Assembly: GCF_026210795.1 (NCBI RefSeq)
Contig: NC_089452.1
Coordinates: 1,178,001 to 1,242,000, forward strand
Direction: 5' to 3'
Source: Rhizophagus irregularis
Taxonomy: Eukaryota; Glomeromycota; Glomeromycetes; Glomerales; Glomeraceae
DNA length: 64,000 nucleotides
Shown here in pieces: positions 1 to 12,576 of the stretch. The first letter of the stretch is position 1; every line of letters starts with the position of its first letter. Under the pieces are notes generated by a model. That model was not told the origin of the DNA, ran no database searches, and saw only the letters and a list, made by a program, of their open reading frames with translations. A program made the position numbers and the translations under genes.

Positions 1-35
1 ATGAAAAATATACATATATAGAAAAAGAAACTAAT

Positions 36-1926
36 TTAATTAGAATTAAGACTAGTAAATAGGGAGTCGGATAGGTAACTATTCGCTGGTCTTGGTCTTT
101 TACTGTCGTGTGATTGTAACGAAGCGGAAGGATTAGTCAACGTATCCCTCTTGTGAGGTCGGTATTCCACTGTTTTAGTTTCATCTGATGTGTATGAAGG
201 AGAACCAAAGAGGTCTGTATGGTAATCAGGCGGGCAATAAGGCCTTGGAGCGTACGGTTTACTCATAAAGTCATCATAATCTTGATGCTTTTCCATCCAT
301 TTCTTCCACTTGTGATGTTGTTTTTTTTTGGAAGGTTTTGGAGGTGGTGGAGGTTGTTTTATATACTTGTGGTATTCTTTAGTCCAGACCGTGATTTGTC
401 GAGTTGACATTGCTCGACGATAATAATGTTTGAGAGTAGTACCCATAGCGTTAGCGGCGGATGAATCGTAATCTAGAGCGTTAGATTGATGTATATTAAT
501 AGTTGGGGTAAATTGGGTTGATCAGGGTTGTATTGTAAAAAATAACTACTGTCCACTTTTGACGGGTCTACGGGATTATAACCGTAGTAAATAGGAGTGC
601 GTTTAAGTGGTTCTAAAAGACCACCGAGAGCCGCGGTTTCTTCAGCGTTCAAATAATGGGGATCGTGTTGGCACCAGAAGGCCTATATGAGGTCGAAGGT
701 TGTGATCGAGCTATAGGCGTAATACTGGAATTCTCCAGCATGTGGTGAGGTATCTTAAATGTATAGTCATCGGGATCAGGTAATAATTTCTCCGTTGAAA
801 AACGCTTGAATTTCAGATGGTGAATAGGTGAATAAATGTGTTGAGCTTCATGAAACAGGAAGCGAAAACGTCTCCCTGCTGCAATTTTATCCTCTTTCAT
901 AGTGCGGGATATAGGGTTAATATTTTTGAACATCCGCGTACAATGTCTCTTGAAGCGGGTTTCCTGTTTACGTTTTGTTGCGGGGTTACTGCTGAGGTTA
1001 AATTTGAAATCCAAAAGGTGTTTCCTATAAATGTAGGCGCCTGGGTGTTTGCGTATGAAATTACTACTGTTGGCTGCAAAGCGTACATTGTATCGAATAC
1101 CAAGACGATTGGAAGAAATATCATTTTTCCATCGATGTTGCCAAAGATCGTATACATGATTTGCGTGTGAAGATTTTGAATTTATAAATCCTGGGTCCGA
1201 ATCAGGCACAGGTTTCAAATGGTGATTGATTTCTTTTCTCGAAAATTCAAATTGATGAGTACCACAAGCACGTCTATTTAAAGACATGACGAAAGGACTC
1301 GGGCTGTGACACCGGGTGGAAAGATTAAATGAACCAGGTGTGTAAGCATGTTCACAAGGAATGTAAATACCAAAGTAGAAGCGGTAGCGCTTATAAGAAA
1401 ATGAGAAGAAAGTTTTTGTAATGGTGTTCTTCAAAGTTCTTTTAGAAGCACGTGACTTGATAAAGTCAATTCGTTCCAGTAATTTCCGGCGAATCAAGTC
1501 AAAATACTTTTGTTGAATACGTCAGGGTAAAACTTTTTGTAAGGTAAAAAAGTGTGTGAGCATTTTACTAATTTGATATCTTGTGTTAGGCAAATAGCTC
1601 GTGGATGTGTATCGAATAGGCGTAGAATCCATGTGATAATCATTGGTGTGTAAAAATAAATGAAGATTATTGGTGTCCGAGAAAGGATCAGCAAGCTCAA
1701 AAAAGAAACTTTTTGAGCGTCTAAATTCGTAAATCTTGTTATAACCGGTTCGGCATTTTGTCATCACGTGAAATTTTTTCACAGAGACAAGGAAAGTATT
1801 TTCATGAGCGTTGGACATATTATTAAACGTATTTGAGGAAAAAGGTAAAGGTAAAGGTAAAATAGTCTGGTCGTTATGAACAGACTGAAGTGAAACAGGT
1901 ATATCTTCTGTATCCATATCTCTCAC
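36..1926 (-). pseudogene. Decayed copy of an unrecognised protein family (copy A)
   Basis: I do not recognise this protein. Three open segments (1926-1522, 1497-649, 446-36) align in order with the plus-strand copy at 12768-15058. The first two are in the same frame and separated only by a TGA at 1524-1522, where copy B has an arginine codon (CGA to TGA fits a CpG transition). After the TGA at about 650 the reading continues in another frame and then rejoins the GTTLKHYY segment. Shared blocks include VSxKKFHV, FELAD, HTNDYHM, FYFGIYIPC and a possible zinc site of the form C-x-H...C...C-x-THQ. The N-terminus (about 45 residues) is unlike copy B. The upstream DNA to about 2075 also resembles the region upstream of copy B (actctYtcccc, gttttgttaa, gcagtaat), so the copied unit extends beyond the coding part. 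The 3' end lies outside the window. Confidence 0.75.
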
Positions 1927-2080
1927 AGGTCAATGGTAATAAAAGGAGACCTTTCCGTAGAGGCCACCAAGTGGTTCTCGCTCCTTAGAAAAAACTATAA
2001 GTGTTTGTGAAAAAAAAGGGTATATTACTGCAGTTTTTTAACAAAAAAAACGGAAAGGGGAGAGAGTTTTTTTTTTTATT

Positions 2081-2093
2081 TTTTTATTTTTTT

Positions 2094-2125
<32 letters not shown>

Positions 2126-3359
2126 GGATCAATTTTCTAACCAGCTATAGTAAAAATGATTCGATAAATCGGGTCACGTGATCATTAACCAATAAAATTT
2201 AAGAACGTGATGCGGTAAATCTTGATTTTGGCCAGAATTATAAAAATCTTAATTCCGGCCAAAGTTATATATTACTTATATATTCAATTAAAATATTTTA
2301 TATTTATTTTCATGACCAAAAACTAAGATAAAAAATTAAAATATAATGTGTATTAATTTTATTAGCATGAATTTTTCAAAAAAATTCAGTATAATAGATT
2401 TTTAATATATTCGCTATACCGGATATCCTGATAAACCGGATATTTTTAGTGGAACCGATAGATCCGGTTTATCGAATTTCACTGTGTATTAAGAGTCAGT
2501 TAAGAATTGGGTCCAATCAGGTTTTTGGTTCTTAACTGGCTCTATTTTTTTTATCAGTATTCTGATAGGCCTATAAATTTTACCCTATGAGATAATGATA
2601 ATTTTTAAGAGATACCAGGTTCAAATTTGTAAAAAGTTGGTTTCTCAATCATTAATTGATAAATCTCCGATAATATTATCAATTAATTATTGCTAAATCA
2701 CCAGTAAATTATCTGTACACATGCTTGTTACTGTACAATATGCATTTTTTATTTCTAAAAAAAATTCCAGAGTACGCAGTCCAGACACTATCCAAATCTA
2801 ACAAAATAGGCATGGTACTGACTTCTTTATTAATAACATTCTATAGTAGTAGATTTTTTAATTAGAAAGTTTTGTACATATCAAATTTTAAGTATTGTTT
2901 ACTACCATTGTTTATTTCATGTTAATAATGATATTGGTTTATTATTAACGTTAATTAATATGATATGTTAAGTAAATTGTTAAAAATAGTAATAAAAATT
3001 CATATTTCTCAATGCAATTGTAGTTTAACACAATATATTATGTTTCTTAATGCCATTAAATAGCACATATAAATATTATCTGTTATATACTATTTATTAC
3101 ACTAACTATAATGTTTTTCTTAAAGAAAAAAAAGGGCCGGGGAGATGATCTAAATAAAGTATCATGTGTAAGCCGCAGTATTACCGTCACGTGAAAATAA
3201 ACAGTGAAACTCGGACGGGTGACGATGTGATAAATAAAGCGATCACGTGACTGTGCAAAAATTGCCTGTGCGACTGGGCTAGTTCGTTCATGATTTTTAT
3301 ACCGATCATTCTAAAAATATATGGGTTAGCCAAATTTAAACATAATGTTTAAATAATGT
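2081..3359. other. AT-rich non-coding stretch with a poly(A) tract and a short hairpin
   Basis: No credible coding region is visible. A run of more than 20 A lies near 2095-2124, just upstream of copy A. Arms AGAGTCAGTTAAGAA (from 2492) and TTCTTAACTGGCTCT (ending near 2543) form an inverted repeat of about 52 bp with one mismatch. CACGTG occurs near 2176. Confidence 0.5.
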
Positions 3360-3360
3360 T

Positions 3361-4990
3361 TTGTATTTCGGAACTTCATTTTTTCTTTTTAATGGTAAGT
3401 TTAAAAGTTGAAAATATTGTTTTGGAAATATTTTACTAAATGTTTCCTTTTTACTTTCTTTAAAAAACACTATAGGAACTTCGGCTTCATTTCAAAATGC
3501 TGGATTTCTAAGTGAGTTTAATTCTCAATAAAAAAAATACTTACTGTATTTGTTTTATTTATTTAATTGTATTTTTTGTTTTTTTTTTATAATCAGCTCC
3601 AATTCCAAAAATCGTAATTTCAGTTAATATTTTCGAAAGCTTATCTATCGTTATAAAGAAAAAAAAGTACTTTTTTTTTGTAGAGATTTGATATGCAAAA
3701 TCCCTAGATAAATGTTCAAAAACTTAATAAACAATTGTTTTTTTTTTATAGGAATCTGATTCCAATTTTGAAAACTGGATCCTAAATAAGTTTTTTGAAC
3801 ATTAACCTTTCGTTCAAAAATTTTTTCAAAAAAATATTTTTTTATTAAAACTGAAATCCCAGAGTTCAACTTATCATTTTTATTTTTTTAAAAAAATATA
3901 TAAAGCGACTCTGAAAACAACAAAATGGTGGTTAGTTTCGCATTATTCACTTTTTTATATCGATTTTATATAATAAACGTGAGTTCCGATACCGCAATTA
4001 CTTTTTATATATGGAATTAATATAAAAAAGTGAATTCCGTGCGAAACTAGATTTCAGGTCAGATCACGCTGTAAATGCATGAAATGTAAATTTTGTAACG
4101 GGATATTGCAAAATGAATGTTTTTTTTATAGAAACATTAAAACTAATATTTTTATTTTACTTTCTTTTATAGGCTTTGATGTTAAATTTAGCTTTGGATC
4201 CTCCTTTTCAGTGAATTTTGAAATTTATTATTTTTTTTTAAGAAATGATCTCTGACATTTTATGTTTCTTTATAGATTCTGACTTTGATAGCCTTTGGAT
4301 GGTAGGTTCAAAGTTAACTTCAAACCTTTTTTTATTTTTTTTTAATTAGAATCATGTTTAACATTTCTTTTATCATAGGTCTTAGAATTCAGCATTTTAC
4401 TACCTATAAGAAATATCAGATGTTTTTTTTTTTAATTTTTATAAATTTCGTATTTTTGGGCTTTTAGTAGGTTATTTTTAATGAAATTACAGAATGACTT
4501 CTTTTAATGGAATTTTAGAATTGACTTAACAAAACACATTTAACGATTTTTTTTTAATTTTTGTAGATTCTCTATTTCCAAGTGAGTAGTTATTTTTTTA
4601 ATGGGATTTTAGAGATGATTTTAAGGAACGCATTTAATGGTTCTTTTTTTAATTTTTTATAGGTTCCATATTTTTCGATTTTATTTGACCTTTACATAGT
4701 AAGTTATTTTTTTTTAGTGGATTTACAATTGATTTAGAAATGCATTAACTGTATTCTTTTTTTTTAGATTTTATCCAAACTTAATTAGGTTATTTCTTTT
4801 GGGATGTAGTTTCAGAATTGTGCACTAACCGTTTCTTTCCTTTAACTTTTATAAGCTTTGTTGTTCAAGACATCTATAGGACCGTGGTGTATTAATTTTT
4901 TTAGGCAGGTTTCAAAATGGACTTTAGGAAGCGTACTAATGTTTCTTTTTTTAATTTTTGTAGGCTATTATGTAGTACAATCTGTAAAGA
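3361..4990 (+). other. Tandem array of intron-like units with micro-exon-like segments
   Basis: Units of roughly 100 bp repeat along the plus strand. Each has a donor-like GTAAGT, GTGAGT or GTAGGT, an AATGGRATTTTAGAATTG-type middle, a branch-point-like TTGACTTAAC, GCATTAAC or GCACTAAC, a T run and a 3' TTTTTGTAG or TTTTATAG. Between them lie short segments: 3476-3511, 3597-3622, 3752-3789, 4173-4210, 4276-4301, 4379 onward, 4567-4581, 4663-4698, 4768 onward. The starts 4173, 4276 and 4379 are 103 bp apart; 4567, 4663 and 4768 are 96 and 105 bp apart. Several segments resemble each other (CTGGATCC and TTTGGATCC cores). The array either encodes a many-exon transcript or is a satellite that happens to carry splice-like motifs. 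No long reading frame exists, so product and frame are unknown. Confidence 0.5.
3932..4060. mobile_element. Short palindromic MITE-like element inside the array
   Basis: The left end TAGTTTCGCATTATTCAC followed by TTTTTTATAT is mirrored by ATATAAAAAAGTGAATTCC and GTGCGAAACTA on the right, giving imperfect terminal inverted repeats of about 30 bp in a unit of about 129 bp. No coding capacity. It interrupts the roughly 100-bp periodicity of the surrounding array. A target duplication is not clear. Confidence 0.5.
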
Positions 4991-5026
4991 ATCAGTGAAG
5001 AATCAGGTTTGTGATTCTTCACTGAT
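4991..5026. repeat. Perfect 15-bp hairpin at the end of the array
   Basis: Arms ATCAGTGAAGAATCA (4991-5005) and TGATTCTTCACTGAT (5012-5026) are exact reverse complements around a 6-nt loop. The hairpin lies just after the last intron-like unit. It could fold in RNA or be a relic of a small transposon. Confidence 0.75.
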
Positions 5027-5029
5027 ATA

Positions 5030-8000
5030 CCTTCAACTTGTGTATTGTGGGATGAATGCCTCCTTTAAGTTAGAATAAATGCCACATCATCCATCTTATA
5101 CAAAACAATATACACAATATTAAACATTGTATTTTCCAGTTTGACAGGAGTTTTCAAAATTCTATTTTGCAATTTTTACTAAAATTATTTTCCAAAAAAA
5201 AATTTTCTCCAAAATATTTCTAAAACACTTTTCACTCTTTCGACATGTCTGCACGCTTTCAGAAAAGTTGAACTCTTTAAACTTAGAAAAATTTCAAAAA
5301 TCCCAAAATTTGATTACTTATACTATAATGTAAATGTTCTAGATTTACCTGTTACAAGAAAGAGATTATTAGTTGTGTGCAAAAATTTTATTTAGTAATA
5401 AAAGCCAATTCCTCCTCCAGAATTAGCAGACTTTTATCAACTACAAAGTGAGGACACCTGAACTGAGAGCTTGGAGTGGTTACCAAGGTTGTCAAATCCA
5501 GTAATTCCCCTATCTCGAAGCAATTATCAATTTAGGGGTTATCCTTACTTTGCAAAATAAAAATTTACACACCTTATTTTTTAAACCAGGGATATCTTTT
5601 CCTTCATCAAAAAGTGAGCAGCCAAAAAATGGTCAAGTTCATCCCAGTTGTCTGAAAAATCCGAAGTACCAATAATATCAAGATAATTTTTCAAGAATCC
5701 ACAATATGATATTCTCATATTTTTTGTTATAATTATAAGAGGTAAGAACTTAGAAAGGTTAAAGTTAATAAATTAGGTATTAATAATACTATTCAAATAA
5801 ACCATAGATAGTAATAAACATATTGCAATTAATAATGGCAATTTTAATGATATACTACAAATTTCTAATAAATTCTCAATAATCAGAAATAGCTTTCAGA
5901 TGTATTCATATTTTCAACTTTATTATTTAATATTTTTTATCATTTAATATTTAAAGTGATGGAATTAAATCTCTTGTATGAAATCAAAATCTCTTATTTG
6001 ATACAAACAAAAGGTCTTAAATAAAAAAAAATCTCTTGTAAATAGTATGACTCAAGCTGACACATTGTAATATAAAATTGAAAAAATTTATCATATAAAA
6101 CATCTATATTTATATATATAACTGAATCTATTCTATGCCATACTGACAAAATTGATAAAGACTGAACTATTTTGCCAAATATGGTAGTAATGGTATGAAT
6201 AATTTTTGAATAAAATCATAAAAAATTATATTTAGGTTGAATATATATTTAACAATGACTTGACTTTTGTCATCTGACGCTCCTTATAAACCGCTATTTC
6301 TGTAAAAACTCTGTAAAAGTGAGGATCCATTCACGGAAAATGTAAATAATTTGATAAATTCTGTGGTACAAAGTTATTAATTCCGGAAATATGAGCCTTT
6401 TACGGAAAAAAGATGGAATATAATAAACGGATCGACTTTTTTTACAGGGTCTTTTAATATGTATTGTATATTAATCATAATACCTACATGTACATTATAA
6501 GACTATTAAATTACTTTGTCAGCTTATTTCATCTTTAAAACATGGGTTTTGTTTTTTATCGCACCTGCATTATGTCGCACCCTATAATAATATGTTAAGT
6601 TTCTTCTCCTAATGTTCACTTATTAATTAGGCGGACCAAATTTCAGTCTTACTTATTAAAGTTTAGATATTTTGCAAATTCTAAAAGATTTGTCTAGTAA
6701 GTGAATTTTATAATGTTTTAAAAATAAAAGCCTATTTATAAATTTACAAATTTATATATTTGAATTTATATAAATTTATTTTACATATAAAGATTAAATT
6801 CACATAATGGGATTGTTGGGTTCATAAACTACATAGGATAGTATACGTAAAATTTGCATGGACTTTTTCATAGAAGTCTACATAAAAAACATCTCTGATG
6901 AATTTTTTATTTTTATTTGCAATTTGTTTAGAAAATTTAAATTTAAAATTCAAATCCATAAAAATTTACTAGTATTATTTATTGCCTTAGAGTAATATTG
7001 TAATTATTATTTCTAATAAGTCGTAATAGCAACTGACATCTAAAATATTATCATGAAATTTATTTAAACAATATACAAAGAATTAATGACGGATGTGGAT
7101 TAAAAATTTTACAATTTACGGTAAGGGGAAAGGTAGAAATATATTTAAGTATCAAAATTAAAAAATAGGAAAGGTCTAGCGCTTAATATTACGATACAAA
7201 AGAATTTCATATTATATTTTATAATAAAGTGTTGTCCTATCATAGTTTGCATATTAATGATTATTTATAAGAAAATAAAAATGTACATATATACAGTACG
7301 TATATCGTAAAATTATGTTATTATTAATAGGAAGTGAATAATGAAATATTATTCAAAAATATTTAACTGAAAAAAAAAATCTTTATCACAGATTATTTTT
7401 TGTATTTTGCATCAACTTTATCAACTTTTAAAATATTTAGTTGATCGTGATAATAAAATGAATTTTCCAGTTATTGATTAACAGTAACTTAAAAGGCTCA
7501 GCTATAATTAAACTAAATCACAAAAAAAAAAGAAAATTAGAAATCTCAGTGAAATTATCATAAGGAAAGTCGTTCTTTAATAACTTATTCTAAATTAGTA
7601 AATTAATTGATTTAACAGTTAAGGCTTAAGTTGTGCATTAATTTTATCTAAAAATTATATTTAAGAAGAATTTTTTCTTAATTATTGAATTTATTATAAT
7701 CGAATTAAAATTTATGCATTTCTAATAATAAAAATGAAAAGTCAATTATGAGATAAAGTAGTAGAGATTTTTTTTTTTTTTTTTTTTTAGTAATTGCTTC
7801 CGTTTTTAATAAAAGTTTTAAACTTCTACGTTTTTTCTAATATAAGAAAAAGAGATTTGTTCGTCTCTATATATAAAAATTATGTGGTTTGATTGACTAT
7901 ATTTCATATATCTGATTTGTGGTTTGTGTTTTTTGTCCTGTCCCGTGACAGTGACGCAATAGCTACTGCTTCGTGCTTTCGCACTCTCACTCTATTTTTC

Positions 8001-8165
8001 TATTGACCTTTTATTTTTATTTTAAAAAAACTTCGCCCTTTTCTTTGAAATACACTTTAAATCGCCTCTTTCTCTTTATAGGAACACTTTATTTAAAATG
8101 AAGTTATAGTGTAAATGATTTATTATATAATCCGTCTAATTTTTAGAAAATTTTCCAGTCACAAT
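5030..8165. other. Long AT-rich stretch without recognised genes
   Basis: Both strands carry only short chance frames. Homopolymer runs are common (poly-T near 7770-7788). At 7859-7995 a tract beginning TCGTCTCTATATATAAAAA and containing GTCCTGTCCCGTGACAGTG recalls ends of Helitron/Helentron-type elements, but no partner end was found. Confidence 0.5.
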
Positions 8166-8469
8166 TAGGGATGGCAACGGTCACGGTTATTTATAACTGT
8201 TTATTGCCGATTATCGTGACCAATTCGGTCGACCGACTAGATGACAGATCGTTTAAACGATCATTTTAATTAAAATTATTATAAACAAGTAGAAAATTAT
8301 CTTCCTAACAATATTTTAATTTTTTTTTTTTTAAAAAAAAATATATTTAATAGATAATTCGGATAATTGTTTTTGGTGAAATTAGCAAACGGTTGGTCAA
8401 AGTTCGATCGAGTCAAAGATTCTATACCGGTTATGACCAACCAATGACCGACCGACTGTTCCATCCCTA
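8166..8469. mobile_element. hAT-type MITE, 304 bp
   Basis: The ends are TAGGGATGGCAACGGTC on the left and, read inward from the right, TAGGGATGGAACAGTCGGTC. TAGGGATG fits hAT terminal repeats. The flanks GTCACAAT (8158-8165) and GTCACATT (8470-8477) are an 8-bp target duplication with one mismatch. Inside each end are several GACCG/CGGTC motifs in opposite orientation, likely subterminal repeats. No transposase is encoded. Confidence 0.8.
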
Positions 8470-8698
8470 GTCACATTATATACAATACATTACTATCATA
8501 ATATATTAGCTTATTTATAAAGAATTCCCAATTCTATACATGATGATGGTAGGTATTAACGTTAATATTGGAACTAATAAAATTTTACTTTTGAAAGTAA
8601 TATATTTTTTTTTTGAGAAAAAAAAAAAAAATATTAACGCACGCTCTTAATCATCGGAAAAATTTACCAAATTTATTTAAATTATTATACATATAATC

Positions 8699-10170
8699 TT
8701 ATTTTTTAACTACTTTAAATACTTCATAATTTTCTACTATAAAATTTTCTGGAATACCTATGTTAGGATAGTCACCACTATCAGCTTTATAAGACCAATT
8801 ATTAGTACTCTTACATTCTAAATCTCCCATTTTAGGCCCATGTTCATTACCACAAAAAATAGCATACCTTGCATCCTTAACATAACCTAATTTTGCTGTA
8901 GAAATATCTTTTTCATTTGCAATGCTAAATAGAAAACTATCTTTGGTACTTACCCAATAAGGTCCGTTCCAATCAAGTGGGTTATAACCTCCAATTAATT
9001 GTGTTGAATTTTGAATTTTTGCTATCCAAATCGTTGCCCCTTTTTTATTACAATTTCTGTGAAATGTTTCAGTAGAAAATCCATCTTGACTTGAACGATG
9101 TAATAACTTAAAATCATAAGGATTGTTATTTTTATTATAATCTTTTTTATCAATCCATGAGGCTAAAAGAGGAAGATAATTCAATTTAATTATCTTTGAA
9201 TCAATTGTTGGCTTTCTTGAAGGAATTTTGGGGTTTATATTAGGAACTATATGGAATTCTAAAAGATTATGAATTAATTCTTTTGGTAAAATTTCTTTAT
9301 AACAATAAACCTTATAAAAGAAATCCTCAGCCTTAATATCATAAAATCTGACTAAAGGTATAAATCTTTCTAATACCCTCTCAATCTTTGTAATATCTTC
9401 TTTATTCCATTTAGTAGGTTCATTCTCCATATTTTGTTGTGCAAAACACCATTTTAACAAATTCTCCCAAATTTCAATTTCATCCACATTTAAATCTTCT
9501 CTTTTTAATAATAATTCTAATAAATTATCTTTTAAATTAATAAATTTATCAGAATTGAATAAAATCTTGGGATCTTCACAAATTTTCTCAAGATAAAAAT
9601 TCCATAATTCTGTAAACGATTCACGTTGATGAATAGTTTCAAGAATATCAATTAGATTTTGTTTTAAAAATTCCGGTTGATGTTCAATTAAAAATTCTTG
9701 AATATAAACAATTAATGATTGAATATTAAGTTCTTCAACTACTAACAATAATTTTAAAATATCAAATCCTTGTAAAGTTTTTAATTCAATATTTCCACAA
9801 TAAATAAATCTAATTTTAAAAATAATTTTTTCAGAAATATTAATAATTTTTTTTAACGTAAAAAAAAAAAAAATATTTAATTAATATTTTTTTTAAAAAA
9901 AAAATAGATACATTACCTGAGTATGATATTAAATAATTGTGGTGAAATATTTGGTTTTTTAAAAATAAATTTTCCATTTACTTTTTCAACCAATTCATTA
10001 GAAAATACAGAATGAAAATATTCAGACCTAACGGATAAAATATTTGAATGAACATGAATTTCTTTAATATCCGGTTCTTCCCCAGCATAAATAATGACGT
10101 CATATCCTATTTCATTATCAAAAAGTTTTTCATAATCGTTAGATAAATCGACCAAAAATTTTGTAGACAT
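8699..10170 (-). CDS. BTB/POZ-BACK-TLDc domain protein
   Basis: Two exons, 10170-9917 and 9809-8699, joined by a 107-nt intron (GTAATG...AAATTAG), give 454 residues with an exact frame (AG|A codes Arg). Residues 1 to about 120 are a BTB domain: YDVIIYAGEEP, the conserved HSNILSVRSEYFHSVFS, then FIYCGNIEL after the splice. About residues 125-240 are an all-helical BACK-like linker. The last 190 or so residues are a TLDc domain with the family markers LLHRSSQDGFS, FHRNCNKKGATIWIAKI, IGGYNPLDW and DSFLFSI. Known BTB proteins often serve as substrate adaptors for cullin-3 ubiquitin ligases; TLDc domains are linked to oxidative-stress protection and V-ATPase regulation. Which applies here is not shown. 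The family is greatly expanded in Rhizophagus. The ATG follows a T-rich leader and is the first in frame. Nothing is broken. Confidence 0.92.
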
Positions 10171-12576
10171 TTTTTTTTTTTTTTGAGTGGGCGTAACTTT
10201 ATGACGATCATATATATAATCCGGACCAATTTTATGGTAGGACAGGATCTGCAGCCCATATAAAAAAGTTGGCTATGAGCGTTAACGTGATAGTCGTGAT
10301 ATACTGTAATTCCGCAGTCGGCGTGAAAATTAAGGGTGCAGTGAATATGTTTTCAACCATTCATAAAAAACAGCTCAAATACTTATGAATAATAGAATGA
10401 AGGAGGGATGAATATTTTTATATAATGTGCGTTTTTTGGTAACATTAGACTAGATTTGAGCATCATTTTTACACGTGTTCTTAATTTCATTTATACCATT
10501 TATACCGGAAAAGTCTTTCATCATAGGACATAATACTTTAACGGTTTAATACAATTAATAGTACTACATACCTACAATAAAATTAGTTATAGGGTCAGCC
10601 GTTTCAACTTTAATGGGAAACCATTGAGAGAATAGTACATCGTCCTTCGCAACGACCCAGACAATAAATGAAAAAATTATTATCTAAAAAATAAATTTTA
10701 AATAGAATATACTTTCAAAATTAGAAATTCTTTTGGGCTATATGTTTACTGATGCATTGATCTGCATCACGATTTGTTTGCATTATCAAATTGTAATGTT
10801 GGATAAGGACATGCTCACAATCCTATTTATTTGCCAGTAGAAAGAAAATAAACAAATCTAATTTTCGTTATTTTTTCATTTATTGACATTTACTGTTGTA
10901 ACACCACCGAATTTTATAATTAAATGCGAGAAGAAAATAATTTTAGGAGGCAAAAAAAACTGACCCTCAGATAAATATGAACGGTAAAAACGCGGTGGGG
11001 TGTAATTACTTTAGGTCACTTGGGGTAGACAACTCATATTTATGCATATTTATGATCACTAGACAAACTGAAGTCCAATAAAATTGGGTACACAAAAAAT
11101 CCATATTAAATTTCGCCGCAAAATTTTTAGTTTTATTTTCTCAGCACACATACATAGAAGAGCAGCTGATGTTAAAAATATTTTTTTTTTTTAAGAAAAA
11201 AAATACATTTGATTACATAATTATTTAAACACCTAGGAAATATTATAATAAATTATAATATCCTCTATAACTAAGTTCAATCTAATTCTAAAAATAACTA
11301 TATAATCTAATCTAAAATCTATTATTTGACCTATCATTTTATCTTTCGTTACTAATTTTGTATTTTTAGCTAATTTTTTTTCGTTTATTTCATTTTCGTC
11401 TGTTTTTCGTTGTTTTTTTATTTTTTTCCCCTTCTTCGTCTTCTGATAAATTCTCCTTTAATTTAACTTTTCTTTTCTTCAAATCCTTTTTGATATCCCT
11501 CTTTCTTTTTCTATTTCGTATATCGTGTCATATCTTTTTTTCCAATATTTATCCTAATCTGATCATAAAAATAAACCCACTTGTTTTCTTTCTATCACCT
11601 TTTTATAGTCTTTTTCCTTCACTATGGTATTAAAATTTTGGTTATAGATACCTCGAATTAACTCCCGATATCTATCTTTACCCAAAATTATCCGGACACT
11701 TATTATGTATTTTGGATCTAGTGATTAAATTTTCATGATTTTAGATTCATTGCATTCGTCTCATTGAAAGGATTCGAATGATAATAAATTTGTAATTATG
11801 GGATTGATATTTAGCATGTAATTTTGCTTTAAATTGTTTAAACATTAAGTTTAGACATATCTTTTGTTTTGGTGATCGGATTTCATAATTTTTAGCTCAT
11901 TAGATTTGTCTCATTAAGGCGATTCAAATGGCGGTAAATTTACGATGTTCTGATCGATATTGACCAAGTTATGGTAATTCAATCTTTTATATTTTTTGTT
12001 GTACAAATTGTAAAATTGATGAAATAATTGGGTTCTTATGTCCAAAAGAATCCTGAAATGATATGAAGTAATTAGAATATAAAAATTTGTTTATTGTTTA
12101 TTTATTTTATGGAAAGTTGAGAGAAATACAGACTACTCTGAAAATATTATACAATAAGATCAAAGAAAATCAGCTGTAATTAAAGTCACCCAAAAAAATT
12201 CAGACCTCAAACTTTATACTAAGAAGGACTCAAACTGAAACTTGACCGAATCAGTAGAGCCAAAAATGATAAATAAAATAAAACACTGGGGAAAGGAATA
12301 TGACCAAAAAAAGGGGGGAAAGGGAAAAAAAGCTAAAGCTAAAAAAAACCCACGGTCCGTACCTACTAGAAACACGTAGGCAATAAAAATTCACGCCATG
12401 TATAGCTTTGTAATGTGCCGTCATGGTGTGATTGTATCTTAAAGTAAGGATCATTGTGATTTTCAGATTTTTCACACATCTATAGTAAACTATGCACTAT
12501 AGTAATTTAAAGTTCAATCAAAGTGGGAGAATCACGTGATATTAGTAAAGAAAGTTTTCATACATCTTTCATTTTT
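10171..12576. other. AT-rich intergenic region without genes
   Basis: No convincing coding frame. A diverged direct duplication of about 95 bp is visible: about 11718-11812 and 11868-11965 share TTCATGATTTTAGATTCATT-like, TCTCATTRARGCGATTC-like and TGATCGATATT-like blocks in the same order. The stretch 11330-11620 is pyrimidine-rich. Confidence 0.5.
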
